DNA of 64,000 nt from CAVROT01 sp963722905 (lineage in GTDB: Bacteria > Pseudomonadota > Alphaproteobacteria > Rhodobacterales > Rhodobacteraceae), in contig CAVROT010000008.1 of NCBI GenBank assembly GCA_963722905.1, forward strand, positions 104,862 to 168,861, given 5' to 3'. The notes under the pieces are model-generated. The model worked only from the letters and a program-made list of their open reading frames with translations. It was not told the origin of the DNA and did not search any database. Positions 1 through 8,989 of the stretch are shown one piece after another (position 1 is the stretch's first letter; each line of letters starts with the position of its first letter). Made by a program: the position numbers and the translations under genes.

Positions 1-2
1 TG

Positions 3-345
3 ACCGGGCACGACGGATCTGGCACGTCCACGCTTCCTCGGGCCATTCTTGGCGAACTCGTGCCCGATCCCGGGTCGGTGCGGATCGACGGACGGCTGGC
101 CTCCGCCTGGCGCGAGGCGCGCGGGCGCGGCGGTATCGCCCATGTCGACGGCGACCCCGTGATCCTCGACGGGACGATCATGGAGAACCTGTCGCTGTTC
201 GGCGACGCCGGCACGGTGGAGCGCGTCCGCCGCGTCGTCCGGTCCATCGGCCGTGACGCCGACGTCCATCGCCTGCCGCCGGGCTAGGACACCGCGGTCC
301 GGCCCGAGGGCGGCATGACGAAAGGCCGGGTCCAGCGGCAGAGTC
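3..345 (+). pseudogene. Remnant of a type I secretion ABC transporter ATPase domain
   Basis: Read in the frame beginning at base 3, this looks like the nucleotide-binding domain of an ABC exporter of the type I secretion class. The Walker A region is present as GHDGSGTSTL, so the essential lysine is replaced by threonine. It is followed by a stretch like the Q-loop region (IAHVDGDPVILDGTIMENL) and then HRLPPG. A TAG stop at 285-287 falls where family members have the tyrosine of 'LPxGYDT'. Family-like residues (DTAVRPEGG, then MTKGRVQR in the signature position) continue in the same frame after the stop, so this is an in-frame nonsense mutation followed by decay. The transmembrane part would lie left of the window. 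An HlyD-like remnant at 1470-1859 fits a partner gene. Family assignment is by recognition; loss of function is inferred. Confidence 0.62.
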
Positions 346-1469
346 GATCTTCCCCCGGTCTGTTGGACTTGCTGACAGGGTCGGGGCGCGCCGGACAGGG
401 GTGTTCGATGGCGGAACGGAAGCGGCGCGGGTTTGCGGATGGGTTGACGACTGGAGCGGTGGATCGTGCTCGACCGGGTGGGATGGCGATCGCGGCGGTG
501 GCCGGGGAGCCGGGGCCGCACGGGACGGTCCTGCGGCGGTGGACCCGCGCGGTTCGCCGGCGGGGCCGCACCGGCGCCGTCCCGGCGGCCGCCATCCGTC
601 TCGGCGACGCCGTCCCCGGCCGATCCGGCGGCTGAGCGTGCCCGGCGCGAGCGCGGGTCGCACCGCGCCGGGACGGAGCGGGACATCCCGGGAAAAGGGC
701 CGCGGCCGCCATTCGGCCTGGACCGATGGCGCACATGGCGCGCTCTTCGGCGGGGCCGGCCGGCGATCTTCCGGTTCGTCCCCTCTCGGAACGTCGCGTC
801 GCGATGCCCTGCCGGGCAGTGGATGGGCATCGTCGCACCCGGCCGGTCAGGACGGCGTGCCGCGTGACGGAAGTGTCCGCGAGCGGCCGCCACGCCCGGC
901 GATCCCGTCCGCAGAGCCGTCGGTCCCGCGCGGACCGCATCCTCCCGACCGGGATCCGGGACGTCCCTGCCGAGAGCGGCGACGTCCATGGATCACCCCG
1001 CCCCCACGCGGGCGCGCTCCCGGCCGGGGCCTCCCGGGGCATCCGGCCGCGGCGTCCGATACGCGGCCGATAGGTATCGCCCGGGTCCCCGCGGCCGCTG
1101 GCATCACGCCCTCGACGGGCCGGCGCGGCAACCGCCCCGACAACGCGCCCCCTCGGGGCGGCATGCGTCGCACGCGCCTGCCGGGCGGTGGATGGAAGGC
1201 GTCCTGTCCGGGGCCGCACTCGGACCGACGGCGGGCCGCCCCCCGCCCCCTCACCCCTCACACCTCGCCCCCAACCCATCGCCCCTCGCCCATCGAGGTC
1301 GCGCGCGTCCCCCACCGTACCCACGCCACCCGCGACGCGGCACACGGGAGGACCTGTCCGGATCCACCGAGGGCTCCCACGACCCGAGGCGCCTGCATCC
1401 GGCCCCGGCCACAGATCACCAGCCGACTGGGAGCAGATGGCGGCATGACCCAGTTCACCAGACCGGGGG
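288..1469. other. GC-rich stretch without a recognisable gene
   Basis: About 1.2 kb between the two secretion-system remnants. Reading frames are open on both strands only because GC content is very high; their translations are rich in R, P, G and A and match no family I know. The first part probably continues the decayed ABC gene and the last part may be lost hlyD sequence. A 29-base segment at 798-826 is imperfectly repeated at 1167-1195, sharing CCTGCCGGGC-G/A-GTGGATGG. I see no RNA gene or clear promoter in it. Confidence 0.5.
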
Positions 1470-1859
1470 GTGAGATCAATCGGCCATATCGCCATCGGCG
1501 ACCCGGTCGAGGTGACGCCATCCGGCTGTGACGCACGCCGCCACGGACAGCTTTCGGGTCGCATCGGACGCATATCCCCGACATCATCGCTGGACGACAA
1601 GGCGCAGCCCTATTTCGAGACCGAGGTCAGGCTGGACACCGCGACTGTCGATCAGGGGCCGTTCCAAGGCACGATCAGCGCCGGAACGGTCGTCAGCGCC
1701 GAGATGGAGACGTCACAGCCCACCGTACTGAAATATCCGCTGAAGCCGATGGACCGGTCCCCGGCCCTGGCGATGACCGAACATCGACGCACCAAGGGCC
1801 GGGATGCTGTCGCCGGCCGCCACCGCCGCGCCCCCAGGTTCGGTGCCCATCCCGGATGA
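1470..1859 (+). pseudogene. Remnant of an HlyD-family membrane fusion protein (C-terminal part)
   Basis: The 129-residue frame resembles the C-terminal beta-barrel end of type I secretion periplasmic adaptors. It contains GDPVEV, then GRIGRISPTSSLDDKAQPYF, then SAGTVVSAEMETSQPTVL and the closing KYPLKPMDRSPALAM, which matches the usual 'VLxYLLKPxxRxxxxAL' ending. Full HlyD proteins are about 400-450 residues, so roughly three quarters is missing. Only a GTG at 1470 is available as a start and an in-frame stop lies at 1446-1448. Together with the ABC remnant it marks a former type I secretion operon (ABC then adaptor, same strand). Expression as a short protein is unlikely but cannot be excluded. 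Confidence 0.6.
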
Positions 1860-2081
1860 CGGGTTCCGGAGGCACCCCGATGCAATGCGCTGGCGATAAA
1901 GACCGCAACGGCAGGGGACGTTCGGCTGAGGATTGTCAGCCGCACCATGGGAGCGGGGAACGCAGACCGGTTTTCGACACTCGATCATTACAGGTCAGGG
2001 AAGTGCGCCGCCATCAGGCCCGGAGTTCCGATGGCGAACGGCCCCGCGGCGCGGCACCCCTGTCAGCGAGGGCCGCCGGCC

Positions 2082-3875
2082 TCAGACGAGAACGGCGCCG
2101 GTCGCACTGATGCCGCCACCGCCCTCCATACCGGCATTGGGCAGCAGCATCTCGTTATGGGCCTTGCCCGACGGGATCATGGGAAAGCAGTTCTCGTGCT
2201 TCTCGACCAGGCAGTCGAAGACCACGGGGCCGGGATGCGCGATCATTTCCCGGATCGCGTCGTCCAGATCGGCCGGGTCCGCGCACTGGATACCCTTCGC
2301 ACCGAACGCCTCGGCCAGCTTCACGAAGTCGGGCAGGGATTCCGACCAGCTCTGCGAATAGCGCTCGCCATGGAGAAGCTGCTGCCACTGCCGGACCATC
2401 CCCAGCCGTTCGTTGTTCAGGATGAACTGCTTGACAGGCAAGCCGTACTGCACGGCGGTTCCCAGCTCTTGCATGTTCATCAGCCACGACGCCTCGCCTG
2501 CGACGTTGATGACCAGCGCGTCCGGATGGCCCATCTGAACGCCGATGGAGGCCGGATGGCCGTAGCCCATCGTGCCGAGCCCGCCGGAGGTCATCCACCG
2601 GTTCGGCGCGTCGAAGTTCAGGTACTGCGCCGCCCACATCTGGTGTTGCCCGACCTCGGTGCAGATGTAGCGGTCATGTGACCGGGTCAGGGCCTCGAGC
2701 CGGGCCATCGCATGTTGCGGCCGTATGGTGGGCCCCTCCTGCCGGAAGGCCAGGCAATCGACAGCGCGCCAGTCATCGATCTGCCGCCACCATGCCGCCA
2801 GCGCCTCGGCCCTGCCGTGACCGGAACCCGCGCGCCAGGCGGCCAGCAGATCCTCCAGCACCGACCCCACATCGCCGATGATCGGGATGTCGACGCGGAT
2901 CACCTTGTTGATCGACGACGGGTCGATGTCGATGTGCGCCTTCACGGAATGGGGGCTGAACGCGTCGGCGCGCCCGGTGATCCGGTCGTCGAAGCGCGCG
3001 CCGACGTTGATCAGCAGGTCGCAGCCGTGCATCGCCATGTTGGCCTCGTAGAGGCCGTGCATCCCCAGCATGCCCAGCCAGCTGTCGCCCGAAGCGGGAT
3101 ACGCGCCCAGGCCCATGAGCGTTGAGGTCACCGGAAAACCGGTCGCGGCCACCAGCTCCCGCAAAAGCTGGCTGGCGTGCGGGCCGGAGTTGATGACCCC
3201 GCCGCCGGTGTAGAAGACCGGCCGTTCCGCGCGCGCCATCGCCTCTGCCAGATCGGCAATGCGGTCGGGGTCGCCCTTGGTGCGGGGGGCGTAATGCCCG
3301 AGGTCCGCCCGCTCGGGCGGGGTGTAGCGACCGGTGGCGAACTGCACGTCCTTCGGGATGTCGACGAGAACGGGCCCGGGCCGGCCATGGGTCGCGACAT
3401 GGAACGCCTGGTGGATCGTCGAGGCCAGCGCGTCGGTCTCCTTCACCAGCCAGTTGTGCTTGGTGCAGGGCCGGGTGATGCCCACCGTGTCCGCCTCCTG
3501 GAAGGCGTCGGTTCCGATGAGGAAGGTCGGGACCTGCGCGGTCAGCACCACGATGGGGATCGAGTCGAGGAGCGCGTCGGTCAGCCCGGTGACCGTGTTC
3601 GTCGCCCCCGGCCCCGAAGTGACAAGCACGACGCCCGGCTTGCCGGTGGCGCGCGCATAGCCCTCGGCGGCATGGACCGCGGCCTGTTCGTGCCGGACGA
3701 GGACATGCCGGATCGCGTTCTGGTTGAAGATCTCGTCGTAAATGGGAAGCGCCGCGCCACCCGGATACCCGAAGATCACTTCGACGCCCTGATCCTTGAG
3801 GGCCAGCAACACCATCCGGGCGCCGGTCATCTCTTCCGCCGCGCGTTTCCCGTTGCCGCCATCCGTGGTTGCCAT
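2082..3875 (-). CDS. ilvI: Acetolactate synthase large (catalytic) subunit
   Basis: Joins two pyruvates to 2-acetolactate, or pyruvate and 2-oxobutyrate to acetohydroxybutyrate, the first common step of branched-chain amino acid synthesis. The 597-residue protein has the normal family length. The N-terminal TPP (PYR) domain carries the catalytic glutamate at about residue 63 (VRHEQAAVHAAEGYARATG). The C-terminal TPP/Mg-binding region at about residues 454-485 reads VAGEASWLMNMQELGTAVQY, in which GEAS replaces the textbook GDGS, as in alphaproteobacterial homologues. The ATG at 3875 gives the usual acidic leader before MTGARMVLLAL. Its partner ilvH is on the same strand but 7.7 kb upstream (11539-12102), not in an ilvIH operon, so it probably has its own promoter in the 638-bp gap upstream. 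A nested hairpin lies in the presumed leader at 3922-3962. Confidence 0.96.
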   Translation of the reverse strand: MATTDGGNGKRAAEEMTGARMVLLALKDQGVEVIFGYPGGAALPIYDEIFNQNAIRHVLVRHEQAAVHAAEGYARATGKPGVVLVTSGPGATNTVTGLTDALLDSIPIVVLTAQVPTFLIGTDAFQEADTVGITRPCTKHNWLVKETDALASTIHQAFHVATHGRPGPVLVDIPKDVQFATGRYTPPERADLGHYAPRTKGDPDRIADLAEAMARAERPVFYTGGGVINSGPHASQLLRELVAATGFPVTSTLMGLGAYPASGDSWLGMLGMHGLYEANMAMHGCDLLINVGARFDDRITGRADAFSPHSVKAHIDIDPSSINKVIRVDIPIIGDVGSVLEDLLAAWRAGSGHGRAEALAAWWRQIDDWRAVDCLAFRQEGPTIRPQHAMARLEALTRSHDRYICTEVGQHQMWAAQYLNFDAPNRWMTSGGLGTMGYGHPASIGVQMGHPDALVINVAGEASWLMNMQELGTAVQYGLPVKQFILNNERLGMVRQWQQLLHGERYSQSWSESLPDFVKLAEAFGAKGIQCADPADLDDAIREMIAHPGPVVFDCLVEKHENCFPMIPSGKAHNEMLLPNAGMEGGGGISATGAVLV

Positions 3876-4513
3876 CCGTCCGCTCCGTCCAAGTTCGCAC
3901 CGGCCCGCGGTGCAGTTTCCCCCGCCGGCACGGGGCCGGTCAGCCGGCCGGTCCTCCGGCGGGGACCCGGCACGAGGCGGGATGCCCTGTCAGCCGTCAA
4001 TTGAACGCCATGACAGGCCACGCCGCTCGTGTCCGTCGCTTCCCAGCGTCCGGGCTCCGGCTACCTAGGCGGCACGCCGTCGGTGGTCAACACGGTCTGC
4101 GGAATAATATGTCGCCTCAGCGACTCAATGCCTCATTTTATTGCCGGAACGCCTTCGCTTAGCGCGGCCCGTTCCACAAGGACCTCGCGCAGGGCATGCG
4201 GTCGGACCCGCCCGCCCTGCCGGATGAATGCCCGCCCCCGACAATCGGTCGCAGGGGTGCGGCGATGTCGCATCCGCACGGCCGGCGTGGCCCGTCGGGC
4301 CCCGGCCCGCGCAGGATCGCCGGTTGCCGGCGCGCCCACAATGGACCACGATCGCGGCGATTGCGTGGCGGATGGCCCGAAAGGTTCCGTTCTTTTCTCT
4401 ACGGCACACGAATCCACACTTTATTCGCTGTGCCGCCGCCGCTATGGTCCCGCCGATCAAGAACAATGACCCTCCGAACGGGGGTCGCATGCAATCAATC
4501 GGGAGGGAAACCA
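3876..4513. other. Divergent intergenic region between ilvI and the TRAP operon
   Basis: 638 bp separate the divergently read ilvI and the first dctP-like gene. No protein-coding signal is convincing in it. The ilvI-proximal part holds a nested hairpin (3922-3962). A less GC-rich stretch at about 4098-4145 and another at about 4388-4430 are the best places for promoters of ilvI and of the TRAP operon, but I cannot name -35/-10 boxes with confidence. Confidence 0.4.
3922..3962 (-). promoter_or_regulatory. Nested hairpin in the ilvI leader
   Basis: CCGCCGG (3922-3928) pairs with CCGGCGG (3956-3962), and inside it GGCCGG (3934-3939) pairs with CCGGCC (3944-3949) around a TCAG loop. The structure sits 46 bases upstream of the ilvI start. 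It could be a leader element acting on ilvI or simply a GC-rich fold. I found no Ile/Val/Leu-rich leader peptide to support classical attenuation. Confidence 0.35.
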
Positions 4514-5596
4514 ATGGACCGTCGCTCATTTCTCAGGACATCCGCCATCGGCGGCGGGGCAGCCGCCGCGACCACGCTGGCCGCCCCGGCCTACGCCCAG
4601 GGCAAGCGGACGCTGACCATGGTGACGACGTGGGGCCGCGGCCTTGCGGGCGTGCACGACAGTGCGCAGCGCGTCGCCGACAGCATCACCGCGATGACCG
4701 ACGGCGACCTGACGGTCGACCTCAAGGCCGCGGGCGAACTCGTCGGCGCGTTCGAGGTGTTCGACGCCGTCACCTCCGGTCAGGCCGACATGTATCACGG
4801 TGCCGACTACTATTTCGTGGGCCAGCATCCGGGCTATGCCTTCTTCACCGCCGTCCCCTTCGGGATGACGGCGCAGGAGCTTGCCAACTGGTACTACCAC
4901 ATGGGCGGGATGGAGCTGCACGACGAGCTGGGCCAGATCTTCGGGCTCAAGTCGTTCCTTGGCGGCAACACCGGCGCGCAGGCCGGCGGCTGGTTCAACA
5001 AGGAGATCGCCAGCCCCGAGGATTTCAATGGGCTGAAGTTCCGCATGCCCGGCCTCGGCGGCGAGGCGCTGGGCAAACTGGGCGCCTCCGTCCAGAACAT
5101 TCCGGGCGCCGAGGTCTATCAGGCGCTCAGCTCGGGCGCGCTCGACGGGACCGAGTGGATCGGCCCCTGGGCGGACGAAAAGGCAGGCTTTCAGGAGATC
5201 ACCAAGATCTACTACGCCGCAGGTTTCCACGAGCCGGGCGCCGGCCTGTCGGTCGCGACCAATCGCACCGTGTTCGACGAGCTGAGCCCCAAGCACCAGA
5301 AGATCGTCGAGATGGCGTCCTCGGAATGCCACCAGTGGAACCTTGCGCAGTTCCTGTCCAACAACGGCGCGGCGCTGGCGCGGCTCCAGTCGGGCGGCGT
5401 CAAGGTGCTGGAATTCCCCGAGGCCGTCTGGGACGCCTTCGGACAGGCCTCGGCCGAGACGATGGAACAGTACATGGGCGACGAGCTGTTCAAGAAGATC
5501 AAGGACAGCGCCGACAGCTCCATGCGGTCGTCGTCGAACTGGCTGACGAAGTCCGAGGGCGTCTACCGCGCCAACCGGGACCGCGTGCTGGGCTGA
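4514..5596 (+). CDS. TRAP transporter periplasmic substrate-binding protein (TakP/mannitol-chloroaromatic type)
   Basis: Solute receptor of a tripartite ATP-independent periplasmic transporter. The ATG at 4514 follows a strong GGGAGG ribosome site and gives a 360-residue protein. It starts with a twin-arginine signal (DRRSFLRTSA, then an Ala-rich h-region ending APAYAQ), so export is probably by Tat. The body carries features shared with TakP, the 2-oxoacid receptor of Rhodobacter: AGELVGAFEVFDAVTSG, GGNTGAQAGGWFNKEI and DGTEWIGPWADEKAGF. The conserved arginine that usually contacts the substrate carboxylate is probably in KFRMPGLGG. The two permease genes follow (5725, 6640). A 9-bp hairpin lies just after the stop. 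The family is clear; a 2-oxo or other organic acid as substrate is inferred from TakP similarity only. Confidence 0.88.
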   Translation: MDRRSFLRTSAIGGGAAAATTLAAPAYAQGKRTLTMVTTWGRGLAGVHDSAQRVADSITAMTDGDLTVDLKAAGELVGAFEVFDAVTSGQADMYHGADYYFVGQHPGYAFFTAVPFGMTAQELANWYYHMGGMELHDELGQIFGLKSFLGGNTGAQAGGWFNKEIASPEDFNGLKFRMPGLGGEALGKLGASVQNIPGAEVYQALSSGALDGTEWIGPWADEKAGFQEITKIYYAAGFHEPGAGLSVATNRTVFDELSPKHQKIVEMASSECHQWNLAQFLSNNGAALARLQSGGVKVLEFPEAVWDAFGQASAETMEQYMGDELFKKIKDSADSSMRSSSNWLTKSEGVYRANRDRVLG

Positions 5597-5659
5597 CCAG
5601 ACGTCGTCGCCGTGTCCCGGGGGCCCCGCGCGGCGCCACGGGGCGCGGCCTGCCCCAAC

Positions 5660-5682
5660 GGCGGCCGGCACGACCGGCCGCC
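5660..5682 (+). other. Strong hairpin between dctP-like and dctQ-like genes
   Basis: GGCGGCCGG (5660-5668) and CCGGCCGCC (5674-5682) form a perfect 9-bp stem with loop CACGA. It lies in the 128-bp gap after the receptor gene. There is no T-run, so it is more likely a 3' stabilising or partial-termination element that keeps receptor mRNA more abundant than permease mRNA. That role is inferred. Confidence 0.45.
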
Positions 5683-5724
5683 CGCCACCGCGCCTGACGG
5701 TGCCACAGACCCCCGGGGTATGAC

Positions 5725-6624
5725 ATGCTGGACGCGGTTGTCTGGTTCTTCACGAACATCGCGATGGCGTTCTGGAACCTCGGCTGGGCGCTGACCCACC
5801 CTGCCGCGTGGCTGGACTGGTCCGACGGCGAGGCGCTCATGCGCTTCATCTACTACGGGGCCTCGGTCGAGCTGTTCTTCGTCATCCTCACGACACTCGT
5901 CATCCTCACATCGCTCGGTCTCTGGCGGCGGAGCATCATGTGGGGCACCGTCCGCATCCTCGAAGGGTTCGCAAACGGCGTCGGACGCTTCTTTGCCTGG
6001 GCCGGCCTTCTGATGGTCCTCCAGCAGATCGTGATCGTCTTCTCGCAGCGCATCTTCGCGTCGTCAGAACTGGGATTCGGGTTCGGCAACGTCGCGACAT
6101 TCGACCTCAGCTGGTGGTCGGAAGAACTCAAGCTCTACAATGCGATGATCGTGGCGCTTTGCTGCGCCTACACATTCGTGCAGGGCGGGCACGTGCGGGT
6201 GGATCTGATCTACGCACCCGTAAGCTTCCGCACCAAGAAGGTCATCGACATGTTCGGCGCGGTGTTCTTCATGATGCCCTTCGCCGTGATGGTCTGGCTC
6301 TACGGATGGTTCTTCCTGTGGCGCAACCTCGTGACCCCACCGGTCTCGGCCTCCGATCCGCTGGACCGAATGATGATGAAGGCCCGCGCCGTCCGCTGGA
6401 ACGTCGAGACCATCGGGTTCAGCCCCAACGGGTTCAACGCATATTTCCTTTTCAAGGTGCTGCTGGTCGTCTTCACCGCCATGGTCTTTCTACAGGCCAT
6501 TGCCGTCCTCTACCGGTCGTTCCTGGAATGGAGCGAGGGCGAGGCGAGCGCCGGCAAGTACCTCGACCGCGACACGATGGGCCCCGACCCGGACGCATCC
6601 GCGCCCGCCGCGGCCCCGCAGTAA
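5725..6624 (+). CDS. TRAP transporter small permease (DctQ-like)
   Basis: Small integral membrane subunit of the same TRAP system. At 299 residues it is longer than typical DctQ proteins (about 160-230), which is common for the TakQ-like class. Several hydrophobic segments are visible, including one near residues 45-75, one near 85-115 and one near 235-260. A conserved motif of this class is LYNAMIVALCCAYTFVQGGH followed by VRVDLIY at about residues 137-163. It begins 128 bp after the receptor gene and ends 15 bp before the large permease, so the three are one operon. Translation starts at the ATG at 5725. The last 25 residues are an Ala/Pro-rich cytoplasmic tail. Confidence 0.85.
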   Translation: MLDAVVWFFTNIAMAFWNLGWALTHPAAWLDWSDGEALMRFIYYGASVELFFVILTTLVILTSLGLWRRSIMWGTVRILEGFANGVGRFFAWAGLLMVLQQIVIVFSQRIFASSELGFGFGNVATFDLSWWSEELKLYNAMIVALCCAYTFVQGGHVRVDLIYAPVSFRTKKVIDMFGAVFFMMPFAVMVWLYGWFFLWRNLVTPPVSASDPLDRMMMKARAVRWNVETIGFSPNGFNAYFLFKVLLVVFTAMVFLQAIAVLYRSFLEWSEGEASAGKYLDRDTMGPDPDASAPAAAPQ

Positions 6625-6639
6625 CCTAGGGACGCGCGC

Positions 6640-8988
6640 ATGTTTGGACTGGACGGGGTCGAGATCGGCCTCATCGTCGTGTTCCTCTGCCTCTTCGCAG
6701 GGATCCTGTCGGGCTTTCCGGTGGCCTTCGCCATCGGCGGGGCGGCCGTCATCTCATTCGGGATCATCGCCGCGCTGGATGGCGCCGGCGTTCTGATCCA
6801 CCAGACGGTGGACCGCGGGACCGACGCCTACAACGCCCTGACGGCCCAGGGCCTTAGCCCGCGGACCATCACGAAGTTCCGATACCCCGACCTCCCGCTG
6901 GTCACCCAGTCGGTGTTCCCCAGCGGCTGGGAGACGGCGCTGGACCGCAACATCGGCTTCATCGTCAACCGGATGAACGAACGCGTCTTCGCCGGCGCCA
7001 GCATCGAGACGCTGCTGGCCGTCCTCATGTTCGTCCTCATGGGCATCACGCTGGAGCGGTCGCGCATCGCCAACGAGCTGCTGACCACGATGGCCCGGGT
7101 CTTCGGCCCCCTGCCCGGCGGACTGGCCGTGTCAGTGGTGGTGGTGGGTACGTTCCTCGCCGCATCCACCGGGATCGTGGGTGCGACGGTGGTGACGATG
7201 GGTCTGCTGAGCCTGCCCACGATGCTGCGCAACAAGTATTCGCCCGAACTTGCCACCGGCGTCATCGCCGCGTCGGGGACGCTGGGGCAGATCATCCCCC
7301 CCTCCATCGTCATCGTGCTGCTGGGAACGCTCGCTGGCGACCTCTACGCCACCGCGCAGGAGGTCCGCGCGCGCGACGTCGGTTGCGGCGACGCGCTGAC
7401 CTACCTGGGCGAGGCGGCGGTCGTGTCGGTCGGGACGCTCTTCCAGGCGGCGCTGCTGCCCGGCATCCTGCTGGCGCTGCTCTACGGCCTCTATGCCTTC
7501 GGCTATGCCGTCCTGAACCCGTCCAAGGCGCCGCCCGTCCAGGCGACCGATGCCACGGGCGAGATCATCACCCGCAAGGAGGCGCTGACATGGCTGGTCG
7601 GCCTGCCCGCGGGCCTGATCGCACTGACGATCGCGCTGGGATCGGTCGGCTTCGTCGGATCGCAGGACATCGTCGTCGACAGCTTCTCGGACGCAAGTGC
7701 CGGCGCGTCGCTGCGGACCAACGTGTCGCCGCAATGCCAGGAGGCGATGATCGAGCTTCACGGCCAAAGCGCCTGGGACCGCGCCGTCGCCGAACAGGCG
7801 GCCATAGCCGAGGCCGGCGGCGGCACGCAGAGCGTGCGGCTGAGCGACGACGAGATGGTGGCCGCCGTGGCCGCCAAGATCGCGTCGCGCGCGCCCGTCG
7901 GCACCGGCATCGCGGTCATGGCGTTGCTGGCCGCGCTGATGCTGAGCCTCGCGCGCGGCGTCGCGCCAAGCGACGACGCCCGTCCCCTGGCGGCCGGCGC
8001 GCTGGGGATCGTCCTGATCCTGATGGCCGACATCCTCTTCGTTGCGCCCACCACGTCGCCGGGCGTCACGTTCCTGATCATCCTGCTGCCGCTCGTGCTG
8101 CTGCTCTGGGGGCTGCGGGACGCCGCCCTGCGGCTGGGCCGCAACGATCTGGTGCGCGTGGTCTTTCCGCCGCTTGTGCTGATCGTCGCCGTCCTGGGCT
8201 CGATTCTTGGCGGCATCACCAACCCGACCCCGGCGGCGGCCCTGGGTGCGGGCGGCGCGATCATGCTGGCCGCCTACCGACGGCTGCAGGACACCGGCAG
8301 CAGCGGGCGGATCGTCCTGCTGACGGCACTGGCCATCGTCGTCATGATCCTCGTCGGCGTTAACTTCGATCTGCGCGTCGGCGTCGGCGACACCTCATTC
8401 GAGCAGTGGATCGCCTGGATCGTCGCCCAGGCGGCCTACCTCTTTGCCGTTTTCGGCCTGCTCTACGCCTGCGCCATCCTGTGGTTCGGCGGGGTCCTGC
8501 CTGCCATCGTGCGCGAGACGGCCAAGGTCACCAGCATGGTCTTCACCATCCTCATCGGATCGCAGTTGCTGAACCTCGTGGTGATCTCCTTCGGGGGAGA
8601 GGAGTATATCCAGCAGTTCCTCGAATCCTATGACGACGAGATGGTGGTCTTCCTGATCGTCATGGCGGTGCTCTTCTTCCTCGGCTTCGTCCTCGACTTC
8701 CTGGAGATCATATACATCGTCATCCCCATCGTCGGCCCGGTGATCTACGGTGGCACCATGGACCCCAAGTGGGTGACGATCATGATCGCCGTGAACCTTC
8801 AGACGTCGTTCCTGACGCCGCCCTTCGGCTTTGCGCTGTTCTACCTGCGCGGCGTCGCGCCGGCGGGCGTCACGACCGGCCACATCTACCGCGGCGTTGT
8901 GCCGTTCGTCCTGATCCAGATGGTGGCGCTAGCCATGCTTTGGACGTTCCCGGGTGTGGTGACGATCGTGCCGGACCTCATTCCTTGA
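6640..8988 (+). CDS. TRAP transporter large permease (DctM-like, extended form)
   Basis: Large permease that couples substrate uptake to an ion gradient. DctM-family cues are GFPVAFAIGGAAVISFG near the N-terminus, GATVVTMGLLSLPTML and IAASGTLGQIIPPSIVIVLL in the first half, and NLQTSFLTPPFGFALFYLRG near the C-terminus. At 782 residues it is far longer than ordinary DctM (about 430). Extra soluble stretches lie near residues 55-110 (before MNERVFAGAS) and near residues 345-420, followed by additional hydrophobic helices. The long form is known among TakM-like permeases, so the insertions are probably ancestral rather than a fusion accident. Last gene of the operon; no terminator with a T-run is visible after it. 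Confidence 0.88.
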   Translation: MFGLDGVEIGLIVVFLCLFAGILSGFPVAFAIGGAAVISFGIIAALDGAGVLIHQTVDRGTDAYNALTAQGLSPRTITKFRYPDLPLVTQSVFPSGWETALDRNIGFIVNRMNERVFAGASIETLLAVLMFVLMGITLERSRIANELLTTMARVFGPLPGGLAVSVVVVGTFLAASTGIVGATVVTMGLLSLPTMLRNKYSPELATGVIAASGTLGQIIPPSIVIVLLGTLAGDLYATAQEVRARDVGCGDALTYLGEAAVVSVGTLFQAALLPGILLALLYGLYAFGYAVLNPSKAPPVQATDATGEIITRKEALTWLVGLPAGLIALTIALGSVGFVGSQDIVVDSFSDASAGASLRTNVSPQCQEAMIELHGQSAWDRAVAEQAAIAEAGGGTQSVRLSDDEMVAAVAAKIASRAPVGTGIAVMALLAALMLSLARGVAPSDDARPLAAGALGIVLILMADILFVAPTTSPGVTFLIILLPLVLLLWGLRDAALRLGRNDLVRVVFPPLVLIVAVLGSILGGITNPTPAAALGAGGAIMLAAYRRLQDTGSSGRIVLLTALAIVVMILVGVNFDLRVGVGDTSFEQWIAWIVAQAAYLFAVFGLLYACAILWFGGVLPAIVRETAKVTSMVFTILIGSQLLNLVVISFGGEEYIQQFLESYDDEMVVFLIVMAVLFFLGFVLDFLEIIYIVIPIVGPVIYGGTMDPKWVTIMIAVNLQTSFLTPPFGFALFYLRGVAPAGVTTGHIYRGVVPFVLIQMVALAMLWTFPGVVTIVPDLIP

Positions 8989-8989
8989 G

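Noticed and set aside
2678..2881. Short plus-strand frames inside ilvI, and similar ones in most genes
   Set aside because: Arginine/proline-rich translations typical of out-of-frame reading in high-GC DNA.
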